Shown: piece after piece, positions 10,601-20,167 of the stretch
Position numbering within the stretch: the stretch's first letter is position 1
Layout: each line of letters opens with the position of its first letter
NCBI RefSeq assembly: GCF_032878875.1
Contig: NZ_CP118157.1
Coordinates: 1,860,001 to 1,924,000 of the forward strand
Source: Microbacterium sp. AB
GTDB taxonomy: Bacteria; Actinomycetota; Actinomycetes; Actinomycetales; Microbacteriaceae
DNA length: 64,000 nucleotides
Direction: 5' to 3'
Position numbers and translations under genes: made by a program
The notes under the pieces: model-generated
The model's input: the letters and a program-made list of their open reading frames with translations, nothing else
The model's database searches: none
What the model was told of the DNA's origin: nothing

Positions 10601-12189
10601 AGGGGCGGGTTCGTCACCTGCGCGAACTGCTGGGTGAAGTAGTCGAAGAGCAGGCGAGGCCGCTTGCTGAGGACGGCGATGGGCGTGTCCGATCCCATGG
10701 CGCCGAGCGGCTCGGCGCCGTTCTGCCCCATCGGCCTCAGCAGGATCCGCACCTCCTCCTCGGTGTAGCCGAACGTGCGCTGCCGGCGCGTGATCGACGC
10801 GATGGGGTGCACGAGGTGCTCGCGCTCGGGCAGGTCCGCCAGGCTCACGGCGCCCCGGTCGAGCCACTCCTGCCAGGGGGCCAGCGCCGCGAGAGAGGAC
10901 TTCACCTCGTCGTCGGAGATGATCCGGCCCGCCTCGGTGTCGACGACGAACATCGTGCCCGGTCGCAGGCGCCCCCGCCGTTCGATGCGCTCCGGCGCGA
11001 AGTCGAGGACGCCCGTCTCGGAGCCGATGACGACGAGGCCGTCCTTCGTGACGGTCCACCGTCCCGGCCGCAGGCCGTTGCGGTCGAGCGTCGCGCACAC
11101 GAGGGTCCCGTCGGTCGCGATGAGCGCGGCCGGGCCGTCCCACGGCTCCATCTGACCGGCGTGGAAGTCGTAGAACGCCCGCAGGGCGGGGTCGACGTAC
11201 GCCTTCTTCTCGTACGCCTCCGGCACCATCATGAGCATGGCGTGCGGCAGGCTGCGGCCCGTGAGGGTGAGCAGCTCGAGCACCTCGTCGAAGGACGCGG
11301 AGTCGCTCTCCGTGTCGCTGCAGATCGGCAGCAGCGGGCGGACGTCTCCGAGCAGCTCGCTCTCGAGCTGCGACTGCCGCGCGCGCATCCAGTTGCGGTT
11401 GCCGCCGACGGTGTTGATCTCGCCGTTGTGGGCGATCATGCGCAGCGGCTGCGCGAGGGGCCAGGAGGGGAACGTGTTCGTCGAGTAGCGCGAGTGGACG
11501 ACCGCGAGCTCGGTCGTGAACCGCTCGTCCTGCAGGTCGAGGTAGAACGGCTCGAGCTGCAGCGTCGTGACCATGCCCTTGTAGCCGAGCGTGCGGCTGG
11601 AGAGCGAGACGAAGTACGCGCCGAGCTCGTGCTGCGCGCGCTTGCGCAGCCGGTAGGCGAGCCGGTCGAGCTCGATCCCCGAGCGTGCGGGCTGATTGGC
11701 CGCCTGCGCGCTGGCGAGGAAGATCTGCTCGATGGCCGGCTGCGCGGCGCTCGCGAGACGTCCGAGGTGGGACGGGTCGACGGGCACCTCGCGCCAGCCG
11801 AGCACGGCGAGGCCCTCGGTCGCCGCGATCGCCGCGATGTCGGCCTTCTGGGCGGCGCGCTCGGACTCGTCCGTGGGGAGGAAGGAGAGGCCGACGGCGT
11901 ACTCCCCCGCGACCGGGAGAGCGAAGTCGACCACGGCACGGAGGAACGCGTCGGGCATCTGCGTGAGGATGCCCGCCCCGTCGCCCGTCCCGGCGTCGGA
12001 CCCGATCGCGCCGCGGTGCTCGAGGTTCCGCAGCGCCTCGAGGGCGAGGTCGACGATGTCGTGGCCCGCCTCGCCGCGCAGCGTGGCGACCATCGCCAGC
12101 CCGCAGGCGTCCTTCTCGAACGCCGGGTTGTACATCCCCTGCTTCGGGGGGAACGCGCCGGATGCGCTGTAACGGGGGCTCGATGCCAT
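7615..12189 (-). CDS. gltB: Glutamate synthase large subunit
   Basis: A 1524-residue ferredoxin/NADPH-type GOGAT subunit that transfers the amide nitrogen of glutamine to 2-oxoglutarate. The class II glutaminase domain begins at Cys29 in KDACGLAM, so a 28-residue propeptide is expected to be removed. The FMN-binding synthase barrel (~830-1200) contains the 3Fe-4S cysteines in [17 protein letters not shown] (~1130). The C-terminal beta-helix holds the repeating GxxxG segments ([18 protein letters not shown]). Its last eight bases overlap gltD. A GAGGACGG stretch before the ATG may be the ribosome site. Length is normal for the family. Confidence 0.98.
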
Positions 12190-12300
12190 GCCTACCGTCC
12201 TCGGGGTCGAATGCTCAGGTGGGACGACGTCGGCCCTGCGGAGACCGTCTCTCGCTCGCGTTCTTCGCCTCGTGTCCCCTGCGAAAGGACAGCAGAGGCG

Positions 12301-13311
12301 CTATCTCGCGGCTGCGGTGCTTGTGGCGACGGCCGTGGTGTCGGCTTCCGACGCAGCAGGATCGCTCACGTCGACGAAGTCTTCGGGTGTGTCCTGCGAT
12401 TGTAGCGCGTCGGCGTCGGCTCTCCGGCGCCCCGGGACGTACGGCGACGGCACGTCGCCGGTGTGGCGCGTCTGCACGACGAGGACGGCGATGCCGACCG
12501 CGATCGCGGCGATCGCGCCCCACACGTTCGTGCGGAGCCCGAGGATGATCTCGCTCGGATCGATGCGGATGGTCTCCCAGACCACCCGACCCGCGCCGTA
12601 CCAGATGAGGTAGACGGCGAACAGGCGCCCCCACTGGAACACGCGCTTGCGTCCGAGGGCGAGGAGGACGACGACGCCGAGCACGTTCCACACGACCTCG
12701 TACAGGAACGTCGGGTGGAACAGCGTGTCGTCGGGCAGCCCGGGCGGGAAGGCGGCGTTGTCCGGGTCGATCTCGAGGCCCCAGGGCAGATCCGTCGGCC
12801 AGCCGTAGAGCTCCTGGTTGAACCAGTTGCCGAACCGCCCGATCGCCTGGGCGAGGAGGATTCCCGGCGCCAGGGCGTCGGCGAAGCTCCCGAAGCGGAT
12901 GCCGGTCCAGCGGCAGCCGAGCCACGCGCCCACGGCTCCGCCGAGGAGCGCGCCGAAGATGGCGATCCCGCCCTCCCAGATCGCCCACACGGATCCGGGC
13001 TCGAACGGGTTCCACGGGTTCGAGCCGGCGCCGAAGTAGAAGCCCCAGTGCGTCACGACGTGGTAGACGCGGGCGCCGACGATCGCGAGCGGGACCGCCA
13101 GCAGCGCGATGTCGACGACGACCCACGGCTCCGCCCCCCGCCTGGTGAGCCGGCGGTTCGTGATGAGCGTCGCCACGACGATGCCCAGGATGATGCAGAG
13201 CGCGTAGAAGTGGATGCGCAACGGGCCGAGGTCGATGTACGAGACCTCGGGGCTGGGGATGCTCGTGACGACGCGGTTCACGACACCCGAGGAGACGGCG
13301 GAGGACAGCAT
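12301..13311 (-). CDS. lgt: Prolipoprotein diacylglyceryl transferase
   Basis: A 336-residue multi-spanning membrane enzyme that attaches diacylglycerol from phosphatidylglycerol to the lipobox cysteine of lipoproteins, the first lipoprotein maturation step. It shows about seven hydrophobic segments, the essential HFYALCIILG histidine region, the GGIAIFGALLGG segment and the Lgt signature around AIGRFGNWFNQELYG. The C-terminal ~45 residues are a charged, low-complexity cytoplasmic tail variable among actinobacteria. TAGACT lies seven bases before the ATG, so it may have its own leaderless promoter although it sits only 31 bases after trpA. Confidence 0.96.
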   Translation of the reverse strand: MLSSAVSSGVVNRVVTSIPSPEVSYIDLGPLRIHFYALCIILGIVVATLITNRRLTRRGAEPWVVVDIALLAVPLAIVGARVYHVVTHWGFYFGAGSNPWNPFEPGSVWAIWEGGIAIFGALLGGAVGAWLGCRWTGIRFGSFADALAPGILLAQAIGRFGNWFNQELYGWPTDLPWGLEIDPDNAAFPPGLPDDTLFHPTFLYEVVWNVLGVVVLLALGRKRVFQWGRLFAVYLIWYGAGRVVWETIRIDPSEIILGLRTNVWGAIAAIAVGIAVLVVQTRHTGDVPSPYVPGRRRADADALQSQDTPEDFVDVSDPAASEADTTAVATSTAAAR

Positions 13312-13318
13312 GATCGAG

Positions 13319-13324
13319 AGTCTA
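13319..13324 (-). promoter_or_regulatory. -10 box of lgt
   Basis: TAGACT on the minus strand, separated from the lgt ATG by seven bases, in the 31-base gap between trpA and lgt. It fits a leaderless start that would allow lgt expression independent of the trp genes. Confidence 0.4.
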
Positions 13325-13342
13325 ATTCCTCACGGAGGGCGC

Positions 13343-14128
13343 TCAGCGACGCACGGCGCCGGCCGCGAGCTCTCGGGTCTTCGCCGCGAGCGCCTCGACG
13401 CCGCCGTCGCCGAGCGCGCGCACGAGCGCCGTGCCGACGATCGCGCCGTCCGCGTACTCGAGGATGCTCGCGATCTGGTCGGGGGTGGAGACCCCGATCC
13501 CGACGCACGCGCGCCGTGCGCCGTGCGCGCGGAGACGCTCGACGAGAGCGCGCGCCGCGACGTCGAGCTCGGCCCGCTCGCCGGTGATGCCCATCGTCGA
13601 CACCGTGTACACGAATCCCGTCGACTCCGCCACGATCAGGTCGAGCCGCTCGTCCGTCGAGGTCGGCGCGGCGAGGAAGACGCGGTCCAGTCCCGTCCGG
13701 CGCGACGCGGCGATCCACTCCTCCGCCGCGTCGGGCGTGATGTCGGGCGTGATGAGTCCCGCTCCGCCCGCCGCGAGCACGTCGTCGGCGTAGCGGTCGA
13801 CGCCGTGCTGGACGACGAGGTTCCAGTACGTCATGACGACGACGGGGACGTCCGTGCGCCGCGTGATCTCCCGCAGGGCCGTGAAGAGGTCGGCCGTGCG
13901 GAACCCGGCCTCCAGAGCCGCGTTCGTGGCCTCCTGGATGACGGGGCCGTCCATGACCGGGTCGCTGTAGGGAGGCCCGAGCTCGATCACGTCGACGCCG
14001 TTCTCCGCCAGCGCGACGGCGGCGTCGATGCTCGTCCGCAGATCGGGGAAGCCCACGGGGAGGTAGCCGATGAAGGCGCCGCGGCCGTCGCGCTCGGCAC
14101 GCGCGAGCGCGTCCTCGATCCGGCTCAC
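13343..14128 (-). CDS. trpA: Tryptophan synthase alpha chain
   Basis: A 261-residue TIM barrel that cleaves indole-3-glycerol phosphate to indole, passed to TrpB. The catalytic pair falls exactly at Glu49 and Asp60 in [16 protein letters not shown]; the phosphate-binding segments ACVGIGVST and [12 protein letters not shown] are present. I chose the GTG start at 14128 because it gives the family N-terminus ([15 protein letters not shown]) and overlaps the trpB stop as GTGA, a translational-coupling arrangement. The reading frame runs far upstream as a shadow of trpB. Confidence 0.97.
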   Translation of the reverse strand: MSRIEDALARAERDGRGAFIGYLPVGFPDLRTSIDAAVALAENGVDVIELGPPYSDPVMDGPVIQEATNAALEAGFRTADLFTALREITRRTDVPVVVMTYWNLVVQHGVDRYADDVLAAGGAGLITPDITPDAAEEWIAASRRTGLDRVFLAAPTSTDERLDLIVAESTGFVYTVSTMGITGERAELDVAARALVERLRAHGARRACVGIGVSTPDQIASILEYADGAIVGTALVRALGDGGVEALAAKTRELAAGAVRR

Positions 14129-15333
14129 GCGTCCGCTCCCTCGTCGTACAGCCCGAACCAGCGCGCCGCGGTGTCCACGTCCTTGTCGCCGCGTCCCGAC
14201 AGGCAGACCGCGATCACCGCGTCCGGCCCCAGCTCCTTGCCGATCCGGATGGCTCCGGCCAGGGCGTGCGCCGACTCGATCGCGGGGATGATCCCCTCCG
14301 TGCGGCTGAGGAGACGCAGCGCCTCCATCGCCTCCGCGTCGGTCGCCGGGATGTACTCCGCGCGCCCGATCGAGGCGAGCCAGGAGTGCTCGGGACCGAC
14401 CCCGGGATAGTCGAGCCCGGCGGAGATCGAGTGCGACTCGACCGTCTGCCCGTCCTCGTCCTGCAGGACGTAGGTGCGCGATCCGTGGAGGACGCCGGGC
14501 CGTCCACGAGCGATCGACGCCGCGTGCCGCGGGGTGTCGACGCCGTCCCCCGCCGCCTCGACGCCGTAGAGCCTCACCTCCGGGTCGTCGATGAACGCGT
14601 CGAACATGCCGATCGCGTTCGATCCGCCGCCGACGCACGCGACGACGGCGTCCGGCAGGCGCCCCGTGCGCTCGAGGAGCTGCGGGCGTGCCTCCTCCGA
14701 GATGATCTTCTGGAAGTCGCGGACCATCGCCGGGAACGGGTGCGGCCCCGCGGCCGTGCCGAAGATGTAGTTCGTCGTCTCGACGCTCGCGACCCACTCG
14801 CGGTACGCCTCGTTGATCGCGTCCTTGAGCGTCCGCGATCCCGTCGTGACGGACACGACCTCTGCGCCCAGGAGACGCATGCGGGCGACGTTGAGCGCCT
14901 GGCGCTGCGTGTCGACCTCGCCCATGTAGATGCGGCACTCGAGCCCGAACAGCGCGGCCGCCGTCGCGGTCGCGACGCCGTGCTGGCCCGCGCCCGTCTC
15001 GGCGATCACGCGCGTCTTGCCCAGGCGGCGCGTGAGGAGCGCCTGCCCGAGCACGTTGTTGATCTTGTGGCTGCCGGTGTGGTTGAGGTCCTCGCGCTTG
15101 AGGAAGACGCGCGCTCCCCCGGCGTGCGCGGCGAAGCGGGGCACCTCGGTGAGCGCCGACGGCCGTCCCGCGTAGTCCTTCAGCAGCCCGTCGAGCTCCG
15201 CCCGGAAGTCCGGGTCGGCGATCGCCTGCTCGTGCGCGGCCGACAGCTCGTCGATCGCGGCGATGAGGGACTCCGGCATGTATCTGCCGCCGAAGTCGCC
15301 GTAGAACGGACCCGGCTGTTCGCGAAGGCTCAC
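14125..15333 (-). CDS. trpB: Tryptophan synthase beta chain
   Basis: A 402-residue PLP enzyme that condenses indole with serine. The PLP lysine is Lys90 in [11 protein letters not shown]; the phosphate-binding glycine loop is [28 protein letters not shown] and GRGDKD are all present. The N-terminal [15 protein letters not shown] is typical. The GTG start overlaps the trpC stop (GTGA) and the stop overlaps trpA, so trpC, trpB and trpA form one coupled unit. Confidence 0.98.
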   Translation of the reverse strand: MSLREQPGPFYGDFGGRYMPESLIAAIDELSAAHEQAIADPDFRAELDGLLKDYAGRPSALTEVPRFAAHAGGARVFLKREDLNHTGSHKINNVLGQALLTRRLGKTRVIAETGAGQHGVATATAAALFGLECRIYMGEVDTQRQALNVARMRLLGAEVVSVTTGSRTLKDAINEAYREWVASVETTNYIFGTAAGPHPFPAMVRDFQKIISEEARPQLLERTGRLPDAVVACVGGGSNAIGMFDAFIDDPEVRLYGVEAAGDGVDTPRHAASIARGRPGVLHGSRTYVLQDEDGQTVESHSISAGLDYPGVGPEHSWLASIGRAEYIPATDAEAMEALRLLSRTEGIIPAIESAHALAGAIRIGKELGPDAVIAVCLSGRGDKDVDTAARWFGLYDEGADA

Positions 15334-16136
15334 GAGGGCTCCTCTCCTGCGACCGCGTCGCCGGCGGCGATGAACGCCCCGAGCGTCGCGACCGGGTCTC
15401 CTGTGACGAGCGCCTCGCCGACGAGCACGGCGTCGGCCCCGGCGCTGCGGTAGTGCGCGACGTCGCTCGGCCGCAGCACGGCCGACTCCGCGATCTTGAC
15501 GGCGTCGTCGGGGATGCCGTCGGCGAGACGTCCGAACAGGTCGCGGTCGAGCTCGAAGGTCGTGAGGTCACGGGCGTTCACGCCGATGAGCCCCGCGCCG
15601 AGATCCGCCGCCCTGGCGACCTCCTCCGCGGTGTGCGCCTCGACGAGCGGCGTCATGCCGAGCTCGAGCGTCAGCGCGAACAGCTCCTCGAGGACGCGCT
15701 GTTCGAGCGCCGCGACGATGAGGAGCACGATGTCGGCGCCGGCCGCCCTCGCCTCGATCACCTGATAGGGCGTGGCGACGAAGTCCTTGCGCAGGACGGG
15801 AAGGGACACCGCCGCCTTCACGGCCGAGAGGTCGTCGAGGCTGCCCTTGAAGCGGCGCCGCTCGGTGAGCACGGAGATCGCCGACGCGCCCCCCGCCTCG
15901 TAGAGGCCCGCCTGGAAGGCCGGATCGGGGATGGCCGCGAGGTCGCCGCGCGACGGGCTCGCGCGCTTCACCTCCGCGATGATCCGCACGCTCGTCCCGC
16001 GGCGCAGCGCGGAGGCGGCGTCGCGGGCGGGCGCCTGGGCCGCGGCGACGCGCTCCACCTCGGCCAGCGGATGAAGGGCCCTGCGGCCCTCCGAGTCCTC
16101 GACCGCCCCGGCCGTGAGCTCGGCCAGGAGCGACAT
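15330..16136 (-). CDS. trpC: Indole-3-glycerol phosphate synthase
   Basis: A 268-residue TIM barrel closing the indole ring. Conserved elements are [16 protein letters not shown] (substrate-binding Lys), LPVLRKDFV (catalytic Lys), [20 protein letters not shown] and [10 protein letters not shown]. The ATG at 16136 shares its A with the stop of the upstream 76-residue membrane gene (TGATG). A longer frame to 16946 is a shadow of the Trp-associated membrane gene. There is no trpE, trpD or trpG nearby, so the substrate must come from products encoded elsewhere. Confidence 0.97.
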   Translation of the reverse strand: MSLLAELTAGAVEDSEGRRALHPLAEVERVAAAQAPARDAASALRRGTSVRIIAEVKRASPSRGDLAAIPDPAFQAGLYEAGGASAISVLTERRRFKGSLDDLSAVKAAVSLPVLRKDFVATPYQVIEARAAGADIVLLIVAALEQRVLEELFALTLELGMTPLVEAHTAEEVARAADLGAGLIGVNARDLTTFELDRDLFGRLADGIPDDAVKIAESAVLRPSDVAHYRSAGADAVLVGEALVTGDPVATLGAFIAAGDAVAGEEPS

Positions 16137-16366
16137 CAGTGCGCCTTCGTCTGGTACTTGGTCCCGCGCACGCCGTAGCCGGCCTTCGACACGATCCATC
16201 CCGCGATGGGGCCGATGACGAAGAGCACGGACGCCGCGACGAGCAGCCACGGGATCCAGACGAACAGGGCCACCGCGGCGATCGAGAGCGCGACCAGCAT
16301 GATGAGCACGCTCGTCCAGGCGGCGGGCGAGTGTCCGTGTCCGGGATCGTCGATCGGATTGGTCAT
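16136..16366 (-). CDS. Small membrane protein of the trp cluster (DUF6704/HGCC type)
   Basis: A 76-residue protein with the signature DPGHGHSPAAW at its N-terminus and two hydrophobic helices (~17-35 and ~38-60), ending in a charged tail. Short proteins of this kind sit directly upstream of trpC in many Micrococcales and are annotated DUF6704 or HGCC; their role is unknown. The stop overlaps the trpC ATG by one base, so co-translation with trpC is likely. Catalytic residues are absent; a regulatory or structural membrane role is only a guess. Confidence 0.85.
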   Translation of the reverse strand: MTNPIDDPGHGHSPAAWTSVLIMLVALSIAAVALFVWIPWLLVAASVLFVIGPIAGWIVSKAGYGVRGTKYQTKAH

Positions 16367-16444
16367 GTCGTGTCATCCTCCGTGCTGCTGGGAACGCGTT
16401 CCAGTCTATCGGGGCGGTGCGCCCGCTCTCGCCGCCGGTGCCGG

Positions 16445-17062
16445 TCACCGGGTCGGGTCGTCGCCGCGCGACAGCCCGTCCCAGGAGTCGACGGCGTCGA
16501 GCGGCTCGTCCGCCGCCCTCGCCGCCGCCCCGCCGTCGTTCTCGTAGCGCCGCCCGCTCCGGCGCCAGGCGTGCGCCGTGGCGAGCGTCCAGACGCCCGC
16601 GAGCACGACGACGGCACCCGCGACGACCGACACCGCCGGCCAGGGCGTGAGGGAGATGCCCGTGACGAGATCGGAGACGGCGTCGGCGCCCGCGATGCCG
16701 GTGTGCTCCGTGACGACGGAGACGGCCGCCGACGGCGTCGGGTCGGCCGCGAGGCGGCCGCTGATCCACGCGATCGTGCCGCCGACGGCCACGGCGATCG
16801 CGCCGAGGACGTAGCGGAGGACGCGTCCGACGAGGGTGAGCACGAGCGAGAGGGCGAGCGCCGCGAGCGTGAGCGGCTGGAGCACCGGGACGGCCTCGGC
16901 CCCCGAGACGGGAAGCGCCGCGTCGGCGACGGTGGCCGTCAGCCACGTCTGCGTGGAGCCGATGAGCGCCACGGACGCGCCCGCGAGCGCGCCGAGCACC
17001 GCCGACGACCGCCCGCGGGCCGCGATCGGGCCGGAGGCGCGGGAACGGGCGGCGTCGCTCAT
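16445..17062 (-). CDS. Trp biosynthesis-associated membrane protein
   Basis: A 205-residue protein with about four membrane helices, matching the actinobacterial family named for its place next to tryptophan genes (TIGR02234-type). Recognisable parts are the [20 protein letters not shown] first helix, the TWLTATV loop and the TAHAWRR C-terminal motif. Function is unknown. The ATG overlaps the hisI stop as ATGA. In related genomes trpE normally lies between hisI and this gene; here it is absent and the junction is seamless. The longer frame to 17329 is a shadow of hisI. Confidence 0.88.
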   Translation of the reverse strand: MSDAARSRASGPIAARGRSSAVLGALAGASVALIGSTQTWLTATVADAALPVSGAEAVPVLQPLTLAALALSLVLTLVGRVLRYVLGAIAVAVGGTIAWISGRLAADPTPSAAVSVVTEHTGIAGADAVSDLVTGISLTPWPAVSVVAGAVVVLAGVWTLATAHAWRRSGRRYENDGGAAARAADEPLDAVDSWDGLSRGDDPTR

Positions 17063-17445
17063 CCGACCACCGGATGCAGGTCGCGGTCGCCGACGTCGTC
17101 TCGCGACAGGTCGCTCTCGAAGCACGTGCGCGTCCCCGTGTGGCAGGCGGGGCCCGTCTGCGCGACCTCGAGCAGGACGACGTCGCCGTCGCAGTCGAGC
17201 CGCGCCCCCTTGACGACCTGGATGTTCCCGGACGTGTCGCCCTTGCGCCAGTAGACGCCGCGCGAACGCGACCAGTACGTCACCCGCCCCGTGGTGAGGG
17301 TGCGGCGCAGCGCCTCCGCGTCCATCCACGCGAGCATGAGCACCTCGTGCGTCGCGTGCTCCTGCACGATCGCGGGCACGAGGCCGTCTGCGTTGAACGC
17401 CACGCGGGAGATGCGCGCGTCGAGGTCGGTCTGCCGGTCCGTCAT
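17059..17445 (-). CDS. hisI: Phosphoribosyl-AMP cyclohydrolase
   Basis: A 128-residue metal-dependent enzyme opening the purine ring of PR-AMP in histidine synthesis. The metal-binding residues are in [10 protein letters not shown] and [12 protein letters not shown]; the [14 protein letters not shown] segment is invariant in the family. The ATG overlaps the hisF stop (ATGA) and the stop overlaps the next membrane gene (ATGA), so it sits in a tightly coupled his-trp transcript. The longer upstream frame is a shadow of hisF. Confidence 0.97.
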   Translation of the reverse strand: MTDRQTDLDARISRVAFNADGLVPAIVQEHATHEVLMLAWMDAEALRRTLTTGRVTYWSRSRGVYWRKGDTSGNIQVVKGARLDCDGDVVLLEVAQTGPACHTGTRTCFESDLSRDDVGDRDLHPVVG

Positions 17446-18203
17446 CGTGCCTCGATCCCGTCGGCGCGGAGCGCGTCCTTGACCTCGCCGATCGTGATCT
17501 GACCGGAGTGGAACACGCTCGCGGCGAGGACGGCGTCGGCGCCCGCGCGCACCGCAGGGGCGAAGTGCGTCACGTCGCCCGCGCCTCCGGAGGCGATGAC
17601 GGGCACGTCCGCCGCCTCGCGCATGAGCCCGATGAGCTCGAGGTCGAAGCCCTCCTTCGTCCCGTCGGCGTCGATGGAGTTCACCAGGAGCTCCCCCGCG
17701 CCGCGCTCGACGGCCTCGCGCGCCCATGCGAGGGCGTCGAGGTCGGTCTCCTTCCTCCCGCCGTGCGTCGTGACGACGAAGCCCGAGGGCGTGCGCGCCG
17801 CGCGCTTCACGTCGAGGGAGAGCACGAGCGCCTGCGCGCCGTAGCGGTCGGCGATCTCGCCGAGCAGACCCGGCCGGGCGATCGCGGCGGAGTTCACGCC
17901 CACCTTGTCGGCGCCGACGGCCTGGAGCCGGGCGACGTCGTCGACCGAGCGGACGCCGCCTCCGACCGTCAACGGGATGAAGACCTGCTCGGCCGTCCGC
18001 CGCACGACGTCGTACATCGTCGCCCGCTCGTCCACCGTGGCCGTCACGTCGAGGAAGGTGAGCTCGTCCGCCCCCTGGGCGAAGTACCGCCGCGCGAGCT
18101 CGACGGGATCGCCCATCTCGCGCAGGTTCGCGAAGTTGACGCCCTTCACGACGCGGCCCGCGGCCACGTCGAGGCAGGGGATGACGCGGGTGATGACGCC
18201 CAT
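17442..18203 (-). CDS. hisF: Imidazole glycerol phosphate synthase, cyclase subunit
   Basis: A 253-residue TIM barrel that uses ammonia from HisH to form imidazole glycerol phosphate and AICAR. The first catalytic Asp is Asp12 in [15 protein letters not shown]; phosphate sites are [13 protein letters not shown] and [23 protein letters not shown] is conserved. The start shares one base with the hisG stop (TGATG). HisH is not encoded here and must lie elsewhere in the genome. Confidence 0.97.
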   Translation of the reverse strand: MGVITRVIPCLDVAAGRVVKGVNFANLREMGDPVELARRYFAQGADELTFLDVTATVDERATMYDVVRRTAEQVFIPLTVGGGVRSVDDVARLQAVGADKVGVNSAAIARPGLLGEIADRYGAQALVLSLDVKRAARTPSGFVVTTHGGRKETDLDALAWAREAVERGAGELLVNSIDADGTKEGFDLELIGLMREAADVPVIASGGAGDVTHFAPAVRAGADAVLAASVFHSGQITIGEVKDALRADGIEAR

Positions 18204-19042
18204 CAGAGACGCGCGTTGTGGATCGCGGTGACGAGGATGGCGCGGGCGCCGATCGCGTACAGGTCGTCCATGACGCGGTTCGCGCCCTTGCGCGGGACCA
18301 TGACGCGCACCGCCACCCACTCCGGGTCGCGGAGCGGCGAGACGGTCGGCGACTCGATGCCCGAGGCGATCGCCACGGCCTGGTCGACGAGGTCGGCCGG
18401 CAGGTCGTAGTCGAGCATGACGTACTGCCGTGCGACCATGACGCCGCGGAGCCGACGCAGGAGCTTCTCGATGCCCGGGTGTTCCTGCGGGCCCTGGATG
18501 AGCACGGCCTCGGACTCGAGGATCACGGGGCCGAAGACGTCGAGGCCCGCCTGGCGCAGGGTCGTGCCGGTCTCCACGACGTCGGCGATCGCGTCCGCCA
18601 CGCCGAGCTCGACGGCCGACTCGACGGCGCCGTCGAGCGGCACGAGGTCGGCGGCGACGCCGCGGCGGTCGAGGAACGCGTCGACGAGGCCCGGATACGA
18701 CGTCGCGACGCGGGCGCCGTCGAGGTCCGCGACGCCCGTGAACCGCCCGGGAGGAGCGGCGAAGCGGAACGTCGAGCGCGCGAAGCCGAGCGTCTCGATC
18801 TCGCGCGCGGACATCCGCGCGTCGAGCAGCAGATCGCGCCCCGTGATGCCGACGTCGAGCGCGCCGGCCGAGACGTACGTCGCGATGTCACGCGGGCGGA
18901 GGTAGAAGAACTCGACGTCGTTGGCCGCGTCGACGAGGTGGAGCGACTTGGAGTCGCGGCGTCCGGCGTAGCCGGCCTCTGTGAGCATCTCGGCGGCGGT
19001 CTCGGACAGCGAACCCTTGTTGGGAACGGCGATGCGGAGCAT
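18203..19042 (-). CDS. hisG: ATP phosphoribosyltransferase
   Basis: A 279-residue long-form HisG, the committing and feedback-inhibited step of histidine synthesis. [12 protein letters not shown] opens the protein; [12 protein letters not shown] and [14 protein letters not shown] bind PRPP and the last ~75 residues form the regulatory domain for histidine ([20 protein letters not shown]). I start at the ATG at 19042; the frame extends 16 residues to 19090 without a family match. Start overlap with hisF suggests coupling. Confidence 0.96.
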   Translation of the reverse strand: MLRIAVPNKGSLSETAAEMLTEAGYAGRRDSKSLHLVDAANDVEFFYLRPRDIATYVSAGALDVGITGRDLLLDARMSAREIETLGFARSTFRFAAPPGRFTGVADLDGARVATSYPGLVDAFLDRRGVAADLVPLDGAVESAVELGVADAIADVVETGTTLRQAGLDVFGPVILESEAVLIQGPQEHPGIEKLLRRLRGVMVARQYVMLDYDLPADLVDQAVAIASGIESPTVSPLRDPEWVAVRVMVPRKGANRVMDDLYAIGARAILVTAIHNARL

Positions 19043-19086
19043 TCGGGGGCTTTCGATCGAGGTGTGAGAGGGGATGGCCGCGCAGC

Positions 19087-19350
19087 TCACAGATGTCGGT
19101 AGACGTCCTCGAGGGTGAGGCCCTTCGCGATCAGCAGCACCTGCAGGTGGTACAGCAGCTGCGAGACCTCCTCCGCCGTCTCGGCGTCGGACTGGTACTC
19201 CGCGGCCATCCAGACCTCGGCGGCCTCCTCCACGATCTTCTTGCCGATGAAGTGGACGCCGGCGTCCAGCTCCGCCACCGTCCCGGAGCCCTCCGGACGG
19301 CTCTGGGCCTTCTCAGCCAGCTCGGCGAACAGATCGTCGAATTTCTTCAC
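19087..19350 (-). CDS. hisE: Phosphoribosyl-ATP diphosphatase
   Basis: An 87-residue all-alpha MazG-like enzyme that hydrolyses PR-ATP to PR-AMP. The acidic metal-binding helix [13 protein letters not shown] and the [11 protein letters not shown] segment are typical. The GTG start lies exactly six bases after TAGCCT, so the transcript is probably leaderless; that -10 box contains the TAG stop of rpe. It opens the hisE-hisG-hisF-hisI group, about 45 bases before hisG. Confidence 0.95.
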   Translation of the reverse strand: MKKFDDLFAELAEKAQSRPEGSGTVAELDAGVHFIGKKIVEEAAEVWMAAEYQSDAETAEEVSQLLYHLQVLLIAKGLTLEDVYRHL

Positions 19351-19356
19351 CCGACA

Positions 19357-19362
19357 AGGCTA
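19357..19362 (-). promoter_or_regulatory. -10 box of hisE, formed partly by the rpe stop codon
   Basis: TAGCCT on the minus strand, six bases before the hisE GTG. Its first three bases are the TAG stop of rpe. The arrangement fits a leaderless hisE transcript. Confidence 0.45.
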
Positions 19363-20043
19363 CCGGGTCCGGTGGGCGTGCTCTGCGGCGAGGGCGCGCA
19401 GATCGGCGACGGAGGACGCGACATCCGTCGCCCCGAACACGGCCGACCCCGCCACGAAGGTGTCGGCGCCGGCCTCCGCGGCCTGCCCGATCGTCGAGGC
19501 GGAGATCCCTCCGTCGACCTGCAGCCAGACATCCGCCCCACGCGTGCGCGCCTCGGCGGAGAGGGAGCGGAGCTTGGGCATCATGTCGCCCATGAACGAC
19601 TGGCCGCCGAACCCCGGCTCGACGGTCATGACGAGGATCTGGTCGAACTCGTGCAGGTGCTCGAACAGCCCCTCGACGGGCGTGCCGGGCTTCACGGCCA
19701 CGCCGGCCCTGGCGCCCCTCGCCCGCAGGCGCCGCGCGAGGGCGATCGGCTCCGCGGCCGCCTCGAGATGAAAGGTCACCGACGCGGCGCCGAGTTCCGC
19801 GTAGCCGGGAGCCCAACGGTCGGCGTCGGTGATCATGAGGTGCACGTCGAGCGGAACCGGACTCGTCTGCTGGATGCGCTCGACCATCTGCGGACCGAAC
19901 GTGAGGTTCGGCACGAAGTGGTTGTCCATGACGTCGACGTGCACGAAGTCGGCCGTCGCGATCCGCTCGAGATCGGCCTGCATGTTCACGAAGTCGGCCG
20001 AGAGGATGCTCGGGTTGATCCGGGGCGCGGCGGGAAGGGTCAT
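19360..20043 (-). CDS. rpe: Ribulose-phosphate 3-epimerase
   Basis: A 227-residue TIM barrel interconverting ribulose-5-phosphate and xylulose-5-phosphate in the pentose phosphate pathway. Signatures: NPSILSADF, HVDVMDNHFVPNLTFG (metal His and catalytic Asp), LDVHLMI, MTVEPGFGGQSFM and the phosphate-binding VDGGIS and VAGSAVFGA. Two start codons are possible: ATG at 20043 (used here) and an ATG three codons earlier at 20052; neither has a strong ribosome site. Confidence 0.96.
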   Translation of the reverse strand: MTLPAAPRINPSILSADFVNMQADLERIATADFVHVDVMDNHFVPNLTFGPQMVERIQQTSPVPLDVHLMITDADRWAPGYAELGAASVTFHLEAAAEPIALARRLRARGARAGVAVKPGTPVEGLFEHLHEFDQILVMTVEPGFGGQSFMGDMMPKLRSLSAEARTRGADVWLQVDGGISASTIGQAAEAGADTFVAGSAVFGATDVASSVADLRALAAEHAHRTR

Positions 20044-20084
20044 CCGTTCCATTATGGTCCGCCCCCGAGAGTCCATCCGGCCCG

Positions 20085-20132
20085 CGAGAATGCACGCGGC
20101 AGACGGATCGTCGCGGGCGGCGTGGATTCTCG
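20085..20132. repeat. Imperfect inverted repeat between rsmB and rpe
   Basis: CGAGAATGCACGC at 20085-20097 and GCGTGGATTCTCG at 20120-20132 pair at 12 of 13 positions around a 22-base spacer, in the gap between the rsmB stop and the rpe start. It may be a terminator or an attenuating hairpin. Confidence 0.5.
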
Positions 20133-20167
20133 CCGCCGGGACGGATCCGCCGGGCGCGGAACGGGGC

